DNA of 25,014 bases from a virus: positions 1-25,014 of the IMG/VR virus record IMGVR_UViG_3300027754_000409; one strand, written 5' to 3'. The translations under genes were made by a program, and so were the position numbers. Position 1 is the first letter of the stretch. Each line of letters begins with the position of its first letter. Under the pieces are notes generated by a model. The model ran no database searches, was not told the origin of the DNA, and worked only from the letters and a program-made list of their open reading frames with translations. Positions 1-8,897 of the stretch are shown here, in pieces.

Positions 1-205
1 CAGAAACTGAGTTACCTGATTCATCAACAAGCATAGCATCTGCGCCAATCTCTAAAGCTGATAAGTCAATCTTACTACCATCTTTAAGGTCGTAAGTTTC
101 GAATACCAATTGAGTCGCTGGCTCAGATGCAATTTCTTCAGTTTGTTGAACGGAATTATCCGCTAACATAACTTTAATTTTTTCAATTGCTTCTGAAACG
201 TTCAT
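1..205 (-). CDS. N-terminus of a probable scaffold-like head protein (partial)
   Basis: An open frame starts at an ATG at 205 and runs off the left edge; 68 residues are visible, beginning MNVSEAIEKIKVML. It is acidic and rich in Glu, Ala and Ser, with a predicted helical first 20 residues and no recognisable catalytic motif. It follows the XkdF-like prohead protease gene by about 50 bp. In many phages the gene after the protease encodes a scaffold or other head-assembly protein, so that role is inferred from position and composition only. A decoration or other head protein is equally possible from this fragment. Confidence 0.6.
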   Translation of the reverse strand, partial: MNVSEAIEKIKVMLADNSVQQTEEIASEPATQLVFETYDLKDGSKIDLSALEIGADAMLVDESGNSVS

Positions 206-255
206 AAATTGTTTTACTATTGTTTGATTATAAATACTTATTTGTTAATACTTTA

Positions 256-849
256 TCATTTAACTTGTTCTAAAATCGAACATATCTCAGACCATAACGA
301 TTCTTCAACGCTCATCGGTTGCTTTTCTTTCTTATAATTAAATATGCCCTCAACACTAAATCCTTTAAATTCTCCTGATTTAATCTTATTCCAAACCGAT
401 TCATTTTCTACTTTAAAACTTCCAAACCAAGAGCCTTCGGGTGCATCTTCAAATCCTTTCATTGCCATTACTCCCCGTGATGAATCAACAATAAAAGATT
501 CATACATCGTTACTCCCTCAACTGCCAAAGCCTCATCGTGCATTAAGTTTACGTTTGATTGATAACCTTTCTTGAAAAACTTTTGTGCTATCTTCTCAAT
601 CGTATCTTTAGTAAACGTAACATAGTACTCGCCATTTTGGTCGTTACGATAAATAGGAGTATCGGCAAGCATTAAAGCGCCTGAAACAATTCTCCTATCT
701 TCGGACTGAATAACAAATTTAGCCTTGTCTTCTTTAAACTTTAAGAAATCTCTTTCAATTGCTGGTCTGTCTACTAAAGCAACAAAGTCAACCTCGACAT
801 CATCGTTTAAATCCTCGCTTATTTCTAATTGATAAATTGGTAATTTCAT
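256..849 (-). CDS. XkdF-like prohead serine protease
   Basis: This 197-residue protein resembles the XkdF-type phage prohead protease family. Visible marks are an N-terminal strand ending in VALVDRPAI (about residues 23-31), a SGALMLADTPIYR segment (56-68), a histidine in LMHDE (His104), PEGSWFGSFKV (138-147) and GFSVEG (163-168) with the likely nucleophile Ser165. His and Ser spacing fits a herpesvirus-assemblin-type fold. The enzyme would process scaffold and capsid protein during head maturation. It sits between the tape measure gene and a probable scaffold gene, which is unusual because head genes normally precede the tail module. The start is an ATG at 849, 12 bp after the tape measure stop. 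Confidence 0.8.
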   Translation of the reverse strand: MKLPIYQLEISEDLNDDVEVDFVALVDRPAIERDFLKFKEDKAKFVIQSEDRRIVSGALMLADTPIYRNDQNGEYYVTFTKDTIEKIAQKFFKKGYQSNVNLMHDEALAVEGVTMYESFIVDSSRGVMAMKGFEDAPEGSWFGSFKVENESVWNKIKSGEFKGFSVEGIFNYKKEKQPMSVEESLWSEICSILEQVK

Positions 850-860
850 ATTATTTGTTT

Positions 861-2615
861 TTAAATTCTTGCGGAGTTTTCAATTCTCCTTATTCTTTTT
901 TGACTTCCCGTAATATCTGACTCAACAACGTATGCCCTTGCCGCTACATTTCCAATGGCATTTAAAGAAGTTTGATCTAAAGCAGTTGGCGCATTAGGAG
1001 TAAAACTTGGAGGTACTGGCGCTGCTGATAGTCTTGCTCCGCCTCCGCCTCCACTTGTATCGCTAACTCCAGGCATACTTGGTAATGGAGTATTAATAAT
1101 TGAATTAACAGTTAATAAACCTTGAGCAATAGTCGCTGCCGCTGCAATAAAGTTAAATGGAGCTGGGTAATCTTTTAATGCTCTTGATGCTCCGACATAA
1201 GTATTAATAGTAGCATCTGCAATACCTAATGCTTTTCCAGCAACAGTTCCTTCCCCAGCTAATTGCATCCCAGTACGTAAAGCATTACTAACTATACCTA
1301 ATTTTTCATCTTGTTTTCTTCTTTCAAGTTCTATTTCAAACTTTGAGTTTTCTTTTACAGACTTATCCATTGCATTATTTACTAATGCAAGAACTTTAGG
1401 CTTATTATTTTGGATTACATCAAATATATTTTTAACATCTTTTAATTCCTTAACCTCGACTTTACTTGAGTCTCTTTTAATTTGGTCAATTTCATCATTT
1501 GCTTTTTTTGTTAAAAATACTTTTAATCTTTCATTATCAGAAAATAGCGATAAATCGGTTTCGAGTTGTTGCTTAATTTTAACAATCTTTTTATCTTCTT
1601 CAGATAAGCCAGCTTCCGCAAGTTCATTTATTCTTGTAATTCGTGATAATTCATTTGCTAATTCTTTATCAATCCGTTCAGCTTGCTTTTTTAAATACTC
1701 ATCATCGCCTTTCTTTTGTGTGGCTAAAACGGATTTTTTATAATTTCCTTCAATTACAATTAATTCATTTTTTGAATCGGCTAATTGCTTTGTTTCTTCA
1801 GTAGATAATTTTACTCCATTACGTTTCTTAGCCTCAAGTACATTGATGTCTTCAGATGCTATTTGCTTTCGCTTATTAGACAAATCCCTTTCAGATGCAC
1901 CTTGTGATTCAAGAACTTTTAATTCTCTTTCATATTGTTCTTTACGATTCTTTGAATTTTTAGCATATAATTCTAATCCCCTATCAACTTCAGATGTGAT
2001 GCCAACAAAATCGGTAACTTTTGTAACTATATCGCCTATTGCATTAGCTACAACTCCTAAGCCTGGCACTAATTTTAGTATCGCATCCCTTACTTTGTCA
2101 AAGTTTGCAATCAATAAACCTAATCCAATTGCTAATGCGCCAATTCCCGAAGCAATTAATGCACCTCTTAACGTTGTAAATGCTTGTAAAACTTGAGTTT
2201 TAATTACTAATGCTAAGTTTTTAAACCCATCTATTGAACCTAAGATAGTATTTAAGCCTTCAGAAAATGCTAATGCACCTTGTACTTTAAGTAATTGTTT
2301 TTGTACGTTCTCAGATTCAACTCCGAATAAAGCCAATGCTCCTTGCGCTCCAGCAAATGCACCTGCAACTCCTTGAATAGATTGTCCAAATGCTTTAAAC
2401 TTAGCATCAGGATTAAATGCATCAATAGTCGCTTTGGCATCTCCAATTCGGTCTTTTAATTCAGCGGCTCTTTTAGCTGCATTCGCTATTTCCTTAGCAG
2501 ATGCGCCAGCAGTATTTTGTAGTCGTGCTAATTCTTGTACTGATTCTCTTAATTGACTTCGTAAACTTCTCGTGTCCGCTACTAAATCAATACCAACCTT
2601 TGCGTTTTCAGCCAT
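861..2615 (-). CDS. Tail tape measure protein
   Basis: A 584-residue protein with the composition of a tape measure: a long Ala/Gly/Lys/Glu-rich helical N-terminus (1-65), hydrophobic Gly-Ala stretches (about 80-100 and 150-172, including ALAIGLGLL), a long charged coiled-coil middle (about 210-440) and a second Ala-rich hydrophobic region near 455-510 followed by a Gly run (GGGGG). Such proteins fill the tail tube, set its length and help pass DNA through the host envelope. At about 0.15 nm per residue the predicted tail is near 88 nm, an inference. It follows the two large tail-tip-like genes rather than preceding them, which is atypical. Confidence 0.78.
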   Translation of the reverse strand: MAENAKVGIDLVADTRSLRSQLRESVQELARLQNTAGASAKEIANAAKRAAELKDRIGDAKATIDAFNPDAKFKAFGQSIQGVAGAFAGAQGALALFGVESENVQKQLLKVQGALAFSEGLNTILGSIDGFKNLALVIKTQVLQAFTTLRGALIASGIGALAIGLGLLIANFDKVRDAILKLVPGLGVVANAIGDIVTKVTDFVGITSEVDRGLELYAKNSKNRKEQYERELKVLESQGASERDLSNKRKQIASEDINVLEAKKRNGVKLSTEETKQLADSKNELIVIEGNYKKSVLATQKKGDDEYLKKQAERIDKELANELSRITRINELAEAGLSEEDKKIVKIKQQLETDLSLFSDNERLKVFLTKKANDEIDQIKRDSSKVEVKELKDVKNIFDVIQNNKPKVLALVNNAMDKSVKENSKFEIELERRKQDEKLGIVSNALRTGMQLAGEGTVAGKALGIADATINTYVGASRALKDYPAPFNFIAAAATIAQGLLTVNSIINTPLPSMPGVSDTSGGGGGARLSAAPVPPSFTPNAPTALDQTSLNAIGNVAARAYVVESDITGSQKRIRRIENSARI

Positions 2616-2618
2616 TTC

Positions 2619-4805
2619 TTAACTTGGATAAAATAATTCAATTACTCTCAACAATTCACATTTGGTTGTTTGCGAAATATTCGGGTTAAAATCAATGACT
2701 TTATTTAATCGCCATAATGCTCCATCAATATAAATAAGTTGAGCAAAATCAAGAGAATAAATATCTTGTACGGTTAAATATAAATAGCAAGTTAGAAGCT
2801 TACTATCTTTGTTTATTATTTCAGCTAAATATTCATCCCACCAAGCATTAAATAAATTAGCCGTAGGATATGGATTTGATAAACTAAAATAAACTTCATT
2901 TGGTACTCCAAAATTAATATCTAATGTTGGTTCTAATGGATCATCTAAATGCCCAGCATACCCAAAGTTTGTTAATCCCGTTGTTAAATTACCTTCTCCA
3001 GTAGAGGATTCTTGTTTTATTGCCCAAGAAGTTGTTGTTGCGTTTTTGAATAACATAATACGAATGTTATTATCTTTTCGCTCTTGTACTCCACTTGTTG
3101 CCTTAAATAAATTTGCCCTTAATTTTGTATCGGTAGAATCTTTAGTAATAATACTTGAACTAAAAATTACTTTTACTTCGCTTCTATCTTCGGCAAATTG
3201 GAAGCCAGTATCTTCTTTCCTATCGCCATAAGATTCATTATATTTTTTAAAATAAATTTCATTATAATAGTCATCATCTTCGGTATAAACATAATCGTAA
3301 TACCTTGAATTTAATTCCGACATTGGTTTAATAGAAATCTCTTTTGAATAATCTAACTTATCAGACCAATCAATTGAATCGGCAATAGGGTCAGAAAGTA
3401 AAAGTAATCCCGTAGCATCGCCAGGCTCTCCATGCAATAATAATTCGCCTACATCATTTACTTTTAAGAATCCAGCACCTCGCCTATAAAATTCAATATA
3501 AGGTTCAATTAATAAATGAGTTGTTATTTTAGGGTCTTCATAAACATACAAATTAAACATCCTACAAATTGAAGCAAAGAAGTCTTTTTGTTGTATTCCT
3601 TTTGGAAGCAAATGACCCATTATTAAATTTGAATTTCTAATTGCGTTTGCAGATTGAGCGTAATCAGCTACAAATTCTAAAAATAAATTAGGGTCTAAAG
3701 TAACATACGTTTCACTTGCAGTAAAATTTGCATCGACATTAATAACGTCTCCAACACCTAATAAAGTTGACATAAGCCAATCAATATTAAATTCTTGATA
3801 GTCGGTAACTGAAGTAAAAGTTTCCGTGTATAATAAAGTTGCTGATTGATATACTGAAAGTGTAAATGTCCCTGGTCTTGATAATGAAATTTTACCATAG
3901 AGCCTTACTTTACCAAGTGCTGAACCTGATCCAGCAAAAGTAAAAGATTGATTAGTTGCGTCTTTTGTAAAATTTACTAAATTGGTTATTGTATTAAATG
4001 CCAAAGTACCTCCAGCACTTGTACTTGAACCACTATCTAAAGCATTATTACCATAAACCAATAATAAATCCTTTGTTAATTGCTCAAGGTTTGCCTTGTT
4101 ATTAGGAATAATTAAACTCTTAAAAAATGGAGTATCAAAAAATGCAGAAGTATACGTGTAATCTGAATTTATAATTATTTTATCTATTATTTCGTGTACA
4201 AAAAATGCTGGTCTAAAAGCATTTAAATGCCAATCGTGACCCGAATTATTAGCTGGATGCCTACATAATCCATAATCAATTAAAGGATATACAATACCTA
4301 CTCCACTTGCAACACCCGAAGCACTCCAAGAATTGGCTACATTGGTTTCATTCCAAGCTTGATTATACTGATTAAAGTCAGTCATATCCTCAAGCAATTT
4401 ATTACCGATTGCGGAGGCAAAACCACCTAACTCTCCAAAAACAACACATTGATATTCAATAATTCCGTTCTGAATGGTTATCTCCAAAAGGCGAAGAACT
4501 CCCTTAAATACTTGTATCTTATTAACAAATATCTGACAATTTGCTTGTCGTGTCGGGTCGAAATTATTATTAACATTAATCGTATTACCGTTGATATCAG
4601 TTGTACTAATATTACCACTGGTAAAATTATAAATATGACCAAAAATCTTGTTATTATTAGCGTTGCCAGGTATGTTAATCGTTTTCGAATAGTTCGTATT
4701 CCTCGCTGAAAAGTCTTTAATGTCATCTATTGCGTAGTTTAATTCTGCTCCTAAATCTTCAAATAAATCAAGTCGTTGTTGTTCAACTATTATTTCGGTT
4801 ATCAT
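2619..4805 (-). CDS. Large tail-tip or baseplate hub-like structural protein
   Basis: A 728-residue protein with no catalytic motif. The N-terminus (about 1-60) has a short beta-rich domain with DLFEDLGAELNYAI and SKTINIPG, a layout I associate with tail-tip or hub proteins of Bacteroidota phages. The middle (about 280-385) is a Ser/Thr-rich beta sandwich-like stretch, possibly carbohydrate binding. The C-terminus (WRLNKVIDFNPN near 700) resembles the end of hub proteins. The start ATG at 4805 overlaps the previous stop by one base (TAATG type), so the genes are probably coupled. The tail assignment comes from context, size and composition; the exact position in the tail is not determined. 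Confidence 0.6.
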   Translation of the reverse strand: MITEIIVEQQRLDLFEDLGAELNYAIDDIKDFSARNTNYSKTINIPGNANNNKIFGHIYNFTSGNISTTDINGNTINVNNNFDPTRQANCQIFVNKIQVFKGVLRLLEITIQNGIIEYQCVVFGELGGFASAIGNKLLEDMTDFNQYNQAWNETNVANSWSASGVASGVGIVYPLIDYGLCRHPANNSGHDWHLNAFRPAFFVHEIIDKIIINSDYTYTSAFFDTPFFKSLIIPNNKANLEQLTKDLLLVYGNNALDSGSSTSAGGTLAFNTITNLVNFTKDATNQSFTFAGSGSALGKVRLYGKISLSRPGTFTLSVYQSATLLYTETFTSVTDYQEFNIDWLMSTLLGVGDVINVDANFTASETYVTLDPNLFLEFVADYAQSANAIRNSNLIMGHLLPKGIQQKDFFASICRMFNLYVYEDPKITTHLLIEPYIEFYRRGAGFLKVNDVGELLLHGEPGDATGLLLLSDPIADSIDWSDKLDYSKEISIKPMSELNSRYYDYVYTEDDDYYNEIYFKKYNESYGDRKEDTGFQFAEDRSEVKVIFSSSIITKDSTDTKLRANLFKATSGVQERKDNNIRIMLFKNATTTSWAIKQESSTGEGNLTTGLTNFGYAGHLDDPLEPTLDINFGVPNEVYFSLSNPYPTANLFNAWWDEYLAEIINKDSKLLTCYLYLTVQDIYSLDFAQLIYIDGALWRLNKVIDFNPNISQTTKCELLRVIELFYPS

Positions 4806-5953
4806 TATCTAAATTGGCTAAATTGTTTTTGACCTAAATCAAATTGAAGTTGGTAGTTAAATAATTTATCTGAAGTACTTGTTTTTTCTTGGTAGTTACT
4901 ATCCTTCATAACGATTGGATAATAATCGCTAACTCCTCCATTAATAATATGTAAATAAACCTCATTAGAAGCAAGCAATTCAGAGCCAAGCGCATAATCT
5001 ATTGCTGATAGATAATCACTCGTTACAAGATAACTCCAATCAATTTGAGTGGCTAATGCTTGCACTCCACCATAATGAACTCCCGAACTTGACTTATGAG
5101 CCATTGTAATTCCGCTCCTTTGATATTCAGCAGTTTGATAAGTCGTTCTTTTAAAATTCTTTTGTTGGCGATTAAGTAACCTAAAACCAAAAGTGTCATA
5201 TCCTCCGAATTGATTTTGAAATACTAAATTAACGGCAGTAAATCTTGGCGCACATACTTGCTTCATTATCATTGTGTCTGAGCCAATCGTTACTTTATAT
5301 CCGTAGGTAGCATCGGTAATAAATGAAGTACCTAAATAAGTATTAATTGCACTTGGACTTAAATCTAAAAGCAAAGATGAAAGGCTTGATAATGTTCCTC
5401 CAGTAGATGGACTTCCGCTATTGCTACCATCCTCATTTATCTTTTGAATCGTTGCCGTTACTGCTGATAAGTTGGCATTAAAATAAGTAATGTAAAACTT
5501 CTCCCCATTTATTACCTCTCCAGCCGTTCTATCTCGTGTCGTTAAAAACTTATTTGCATAAGTAGAAATAGAAGTTCTAAATGGATTTAAAGAATAGTTC
5601 CATCCTTTGGCAGTTGCTGAAGTTCTAAAAATAAGTTCTTGTCCAACCCATTCTTCTCCCAAATTTATCGTATAGTCAACGAATAAGAATGAACCAGCGA
5701 AGTGTAAGAGCGAACTTCCTGATGGGTTAAAACCGCTTCCAAGATAGTTTCTGACAATGGGAGCGACATCAAGTACACCATATCCCCCTGAGTCTGGATA
5801 ATTTTTAAGTGTGGCGATGTCTGCTCCACCAATTTGTATTTTAAATACATATTTAAAAGAGGATTGTGAATTATTGCTTGAAGAAACTATATGCCATAAA
5901 CTATCGTGAGCCGATGTATATGATGCTGGTACTAATTCGCTTGCGTATGCCAT
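4805..5953 (-). CDS. Tail structural protein, possibly distal tail
   Basis: A 382-residue beta-rich protein, rich in Ser, Gly, Tyr and Asn, without signal peptide, membrane span or catalytic motif. The C-terminal portion (about 340-378, including YYPIVMKDSNYQEK and QLQFDLGQKQFSQ) looks like the terminal part of a tail-tip component. It is joined to both neighbours by one-base stop/start overlaps, at 5953 and 4805, so the three genes form one translational unit between the tail chaperones and the tape measure. A distal-tail or adaptor role is an inference from position. Confidence 0.55.
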   Translation of the reverse strand: MAYASELVPASYTSAHDSLWHIVSSSNNSQSSFKYVFKIQIGGADIATLKNYPDSGGYGVLDVAPIVRNYLGSGFNPSGSSLLHFAGSFLFVDYTINLGEEWVGQELIFRTSATAKGWNYSLNPFRTSISTYANKFLTTRDRTAGEVINGEKFYITYFNANLSAVTATIQKINEDGSNSGSPSTGGTLSSLSSLLLDLSPSAINTYLGTSFITDATYGYKVTIGSDTMIMKQVCAPRFTAVNLVFQNQFGGYDTFGFRLLNRQQKNFKRTTYQTAEYQRSGITMAHKSSSGVHYGGVQALATQIDWSYLVTSDYLSAIDYALGSELLASNEVYLHIINGGVSDYYPIVMKDSNYQEKTSTSDKLFNYQLQFDLGQKQFSQFR

Positions 5954-6621
5954 TATTTCTTAAATGTTTGTGTAATCGTTAATGCTATATCTTGTCCTAA
6001 TGCTTGTGCTAATTTTGCTTGAAATTGTTGTCCAAATGCTTTATCCAAATTGTCTTCAAAAAATCCTACTCTTCCTATTCCCTTTTTCTTAATATTCTTA
6101 GCAGTATTGGTTGCTAATTGTCTTAATTTAATTTTAGGGTCAGCAACATTGGAAATCGTTTTTCTTTTTATTTGTAACGGACTTAATCCCTTTCGTTGGT
6201 CTTCTGTTCTAATGTAATTCTTATGCCTTAAATACCATTGAAGAATTGCTTCCACCATATTTTTAGAAACGCTTAACGTTCTAAATTTATAAAGCGAATT
6301 TGGTTGACCGCTTTTTATTCCCTTTACTCCTTTGTTTTGGAAATCATAATACTCAGATGCTGGATTTGTTTTATCATATCCAATCGTTAACGAATATTTA
6401 TTTCCCGATTTCTCAGTAAATGAAAAGTCAATATCATTTAAATTCCCTTTATCAATTTTTTTCTTTTGATTAATTCTTTGTTTGGCTAATCCAATAAATT
6501 TTTCAGCAGCATCTTTCATGACCTTTTCAACTGCATTTAATTTAAATGCACCTTGCCTTTCTATTCCACCTACATCAAAATTTTCCCCTAATGATTCTTG
6601 TGCTTTAAGAATGCTTGCCAT
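5953..6621 (-). CDS. Tail-module protein of unknown function
   Basis: A basic 222-residue protein. The first third is helical and Lys-rich (GLAKQRINQKKKID near 43-56), the middle is beta-rich (SLTIGYDKTNPASEYYDFQ), and the C-terminal part is again helical and basic. It overlaps the end of the frameshift extension of the tail chaperone by 17 bp, which places it in the tail operon. Size and position would suit a tail-completion, neck or minor tail protein, but I see no diagnostic motif and do not assign one. The ATG at 6621 is the first in frame and fits the overlap. Confidence 0.5.
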   Translation of the reverse strand: MASILKAQESLGENFDVGGIERQGAFKLNAVEKVMKDAAEKFIGLAKQRINQKKKIDKGNLNDIDFSFTEKSGNKYSLTIGYDKTNPASEYYDFQNKGVKGIKSGQPNSLYKFRTLSVSKNMVEAILQWYLRHKNYIRTEDQRKGLSPLQIKRKTISNVADPKIKLRQLATNTAKNIKKKGIGRVGFFEDNLDKAFGQQFQAKLAQALGQDIALTITQTFKK

Positions 6622-6889
6622 ATATCTTTTTCATTTGCTCTGCATCAAAGCTATTCTTAGCCTTGATATAACTTAAATCATTTAATGCTTGAATCGTTGG
6701 CAATTCAAAAGCATCTGCTAAATTTATTCTTTCGTGTTCGGCAATGATGGTAGCCTGGTAAATCCATCCATAACGTTGCATAAAGCCATTATCGTTACCT
6801 CTGCTTCCAATTTGTCCATCCCGTTCTTCATCAACTCCTCTTTCAAATAATCCTTTAAACTCGTTATCGATTCGCTGAATACTTGACAA
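6605..6889 (-). CDS. Tail assembly chaperone, -1 frameshift extension (gpT-like part)
   Basis: This 94-codon frame has no ATG at its upstream end. It opens with TTG at 6889, exactly where a run of nine T residues lets ribosomes slip -1 from the upstream chaperone frame. That is the classic G/GT arrangement of long-tailed phages, in which a small fraction of product is a fusion linking tube subunits to the tape measure. The fusion would hold residues 1-161 of the upstream protein plus these 94 residues, 255 in all. The extension is polar and acidic, beginning LSSIQRIDNEFKG and ending QMKKIYGKHS. Independent initiation at TTG is possible but less likely. Confidence 0.78.
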   Translation of the reverse strand: MSSIQRIDNEFKGLFERGVDEERDGQIGSRGNDNGFMQRYGWIYQATIIAEHERINLADAFELPTIQALNDLSYIKAKNSFDAEQMKKIYGKHS

Positions 6890-7371
6890 AAAAAAACCAC
6901 ACTCCCATAAACCGATTCAAAGCTTGCTGATAATAAATCCTCAGCATATTCTTCGTGTTTGCTTGCATCGTATTTAGCTACTTTCCAACCTCGCCAGGTC
7001 AACTTCATAGGCATAACCATTGAAGCTGCAATCTTATGCAAATTGTTTATAATATCATCCCCAAAGAATTTAGTTTCTAAATACCTTGAATAAGGGATAT
7101 TCCTAATATCATAAACGCACCTATATCTTTTTTTGCCAACCTTAATGTAATCGTTTGGCTTTGGTATAGGCGCTGATTCAGTAATAAATGTAATCTTCTT
7201 TAACTGCTCGTTTAATTCCTTAATACTTAAAGAATCAATTTGTGCTTCCGTTTGGTAAGTTAAAATCTCTAATGACTTTACTGCAATATCCAACTCGGTT
7301 AAACCTTCCCTTTTTACAAGCAAGTTTTGAATTTGTTGCCATTGCCATATCGTGACATCTTTCCAGTTCAT
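6724..7371 (-). CDS. Tail assembly chaperone (gpG-like)
   Basis: A 215-residue protein starting MNWKDVTIWQWQQ, a typical opening for this class, followed by helical, charged sequence. No enzymatic motif is present. Codons 159-162 read GTT TTT TTT TGT across a T9 run (minus strand), so most ribosomes finish here at residue 215 and some shift to the -1 frame at 6889. In phages with this layout the short form coats the tape measure during tail assembly. It starts 16 bp after the terminase large subunit gene ends, with no portal or capsid genes between. Confidence 0.75.
   Translation of the reverse strand: MNWKDVTIWQWQQIQNLLVKREGLTELDIAVKSLEILTYQTEAQIDSLSIKELNEQLKKITFITESAPIPKPNDYIKVGKKRYRCVYDIRNIPYSRYLETKFFGDDIINNLHKIAASMVMPMKLTWRGWKVAKYDASKHEEYAEDLLSASFESVYGSVVFFCQVFSESITSLKDYLKEELMKNGMDKLEAEVTIMALCNVMDGFTRLPSLPNTKE
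6888..6896 (-). other. T9 slippery site for programmed -1 frameshifting
   Basis: On the minus strand there are nine consecutive T residues (A9 on the plus strand), flanked by GG and G. In the upstream frame the heptamer reads T TTT TTT, which satisfies the X XXY YYZ rule, and both tRNAs re-pair perfectly after a -1 slip. The -1 frame is open from precisely this point. RNA polymerase slippage on T9 could give the same outcome. Confidence 0.78.
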
Positions 7372-7387
7372 ATTTATAAATAGCTAA

Positions 7388-8554
7388 TTAAACAAAGTTG
7401 TATCTGCCCGTTCCTGACTTAAAATCAAACTTGCGCCATGCTAATGCTAAAGCACAAACGCAGTCATCAGTAAATCCAGTCGGTGCGGAATACTTAACTC
7501 CGTGTGATGTATATTGATACTCAAAAACTTCTAATTCATTTTTAATCATTCCTTCAGGATAATGTACTCGTTCCTGATGAATTGCCACTTGAAGACCTAA
7601 CATTAATTCTTGCTTGCTTTGGCTTGTAAATTTAAAGCCTTCAATGTCCATGCCTTCCCGTTGTAATTGCTCGACTATCGGGTCACCTACTCCAGTGCTA
7701 TCAATTAACATTGGTGCTTTTGGACAATTGCGTAAAATGTTCTGAGTTGATGCCCAATCCTTCTGAAATCGGTCATAGTAAGCCACATTGCCACTATTAT
7801 CTAAACCAATAATAACCGTCCAATCTGAGTACTTTGCCAAATCGACTCCGTAACATTTAACAATATTGGTAGAAATGTCCGATGTACACTTACTTATTGC
7901 CTCACTACCAAATGGATTCGCAGCGTTCTCAGCTGGGTTAGCCATGTACTCTTGTTCAAATACTACGGGAATTGCTGATTGTTTAATTGAATCGACTTCG
8001 GAATTAGCAATATAAGGGTTATCGTAAGTCGAATATTTAAAAGATTCCCATTCTCCGTTTGCTTCTAATCCTTTTAAATATAAAGAATAGAAATAATTCT
8101 TGCCTCTTGGAGTCGATAGGAATAGCGCCTTGCCTTTATAATCGGTTAAGGTAGGTCTTATAGCATTATTCCAACCGTTCTCTAAATCGGGAATATATGA
8201 AGCCTCATCAATAATCACATAGTGAAATCGCATACCTCGAAGATTGTCTAATCTTTCACCCGTATAAAATCGAATGACTCCACCCGTAGACAATTTAAAA
8301 GTTAAATCTGATATGTTAGAAGTTGCTACTTCGGGCGGAAGTATTAAAGCAATATCGTCAAAAAAGACTTTAGCTAATTTGTAGGTCGGAGTTATGTAAG
8401 CAACTGACTTGCCTTGTAATGCCTCCACGCAAGTGATGACCTGGCTAATCAATGACTTGCCAAATCTTCTCCCGCACATAAGCACTCTAAACCTCGCCTT
8501 GCTCTGTAATACTTTTTTCTGCGCCTCGTGTGGAGTCGGTAGGATAATCTCCAT
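7388..8554 (-). CDS. terL: Terminase large subunit
   Basis: The motor and nuclease of DNA packaging. Counting from the ATG at 8554, Walker A is GRRFGKS (28-34), Walker B is VIIDEAS (113-119) and the coupling motif is LSTPRG (146-151). The nuclease half has YGVDLAKYSDW (Asp238), MLIDSTGVGD (Asp285) and TDDCVCALA (363-371), which carry the usual RNase H-like acidic residues. Total length is 388 residues, short but within the family range. An in-frame TTG two codons upstream exists, but ATG is the more likely start. The gene overlaps the probable small subunit gene by 68 bp and is followed at once by the tail chaperones. Confidence 0.92.
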   Translation of the reverse strand: MEIILPTPHEAQKKVLQSKARFRVLMCGRRFGKSLISQVITCVEALQGKSVAYITPTYKLAKVFFDDIALILPPEVATSNISDLTFKLSTGGVIRFYTGERLDNLRGMRFHYVIIDEASYIPDLENGWNNAIRPTLTDYKGKALFLSTPRGKNYFYSLYLKGLEANGEWESFKYSTYDNPYIANSEVDSIKQSAIPVVFEQEYMANPAENAANPFGSEAISKCTSDISTNIVKCYGVDLAKYSDWTVIIGLDNSGNVAYYDRFQKDWASTQNILRNCPKAPMLIDSTGVGDPIVEQLQREGMDIEGFKFTSQSKQELMLGLQVAIHQERVHYPEGMIKNELEVFEYQYTSHGVKYSAPTGFTDDCVCALALAWRKFDFKSGTGRYNFV

Positions 8555-8897
8555 TGGCAAATTTTATAGTTATTTCAGTATCTTGTTTTATGTCAGCCGA
8601 TTCTTTTGGCTTACCAAATACTCTACTTAATAAAGTTTCTATTGAATATAATGAGCCATTCTTTAGAGACTTGTTCATTGCTCCAGCAATTGTCTTTTCT
8701 AATATTGAACTTTCAGGATTATCAAATATCTCTTTAAGTTGGTCAATATTCATAGCAAGCATTTTACGAATCGTTATCCCAATCTCGGTCATATTATAAC
8801 CCGATTCTTTTAAAAGAGTAACGTACTTCTTTGGTCGACCATTTGGATTGCCTGATTGACCTTTCTTAAAACTTACTAAATTTTGTTCGTTTGCCAT
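8487..8897 (-). CDS. Probable terminase small subunit (DUF5681-like N-terminus)
   Basis: A 136-residue protein opening with FKKGQSGNPNGRPKK (residues 10-24), the signature of DUF5681-like proteins found next to large terminases. The following region (about 27-100) is helical and would form the DNA-binding and oligomerising part; the tail is acidic and disordered. It lies directly before the large terminase and overlaps it by 68 bp, which is the main reason for calling it the small subunit. It starts inside the end of the methylase gene (22-bp overlap), so packaging genes are translationally linked to the modification cluster. Confidence 0.72.
   Translation of the reverse strand: MANEQNLVSFKKGQSGNPNGRPKKYVTLLKESGYNMTEIGITIRKMLAMNIDQLKEIFDNPESSILEKTIAGAMNKSLKNGSLYSIETLLSRVFGKPKESADIKQDTEITIKFANGDYPTDSTRGAEKSITEQGEV

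Noticed and set aside
344-562. Plus-strand frames such as 344-562, 1843-2196, 2501-2689 and others
   Set aside because: All lie opposite well-supported minus-strand genes, have no recognisable protein features and no start context; they are shadow frames.
4478-4726. 82-residue minus-strand frame inside the tail-tip gene
   Set aside because: Fully nested in a large structural gene in another frame; hydrophobic composition is a by-product of AT-rich DNA.
7890-7899. GCCTCACTAC in the terminase gene, matching 10 bases of the initiator leader
   Set aside because: One 10-base match in 25 kb on two strands is not surprising by chance, and it lies in conserved coding sequence.
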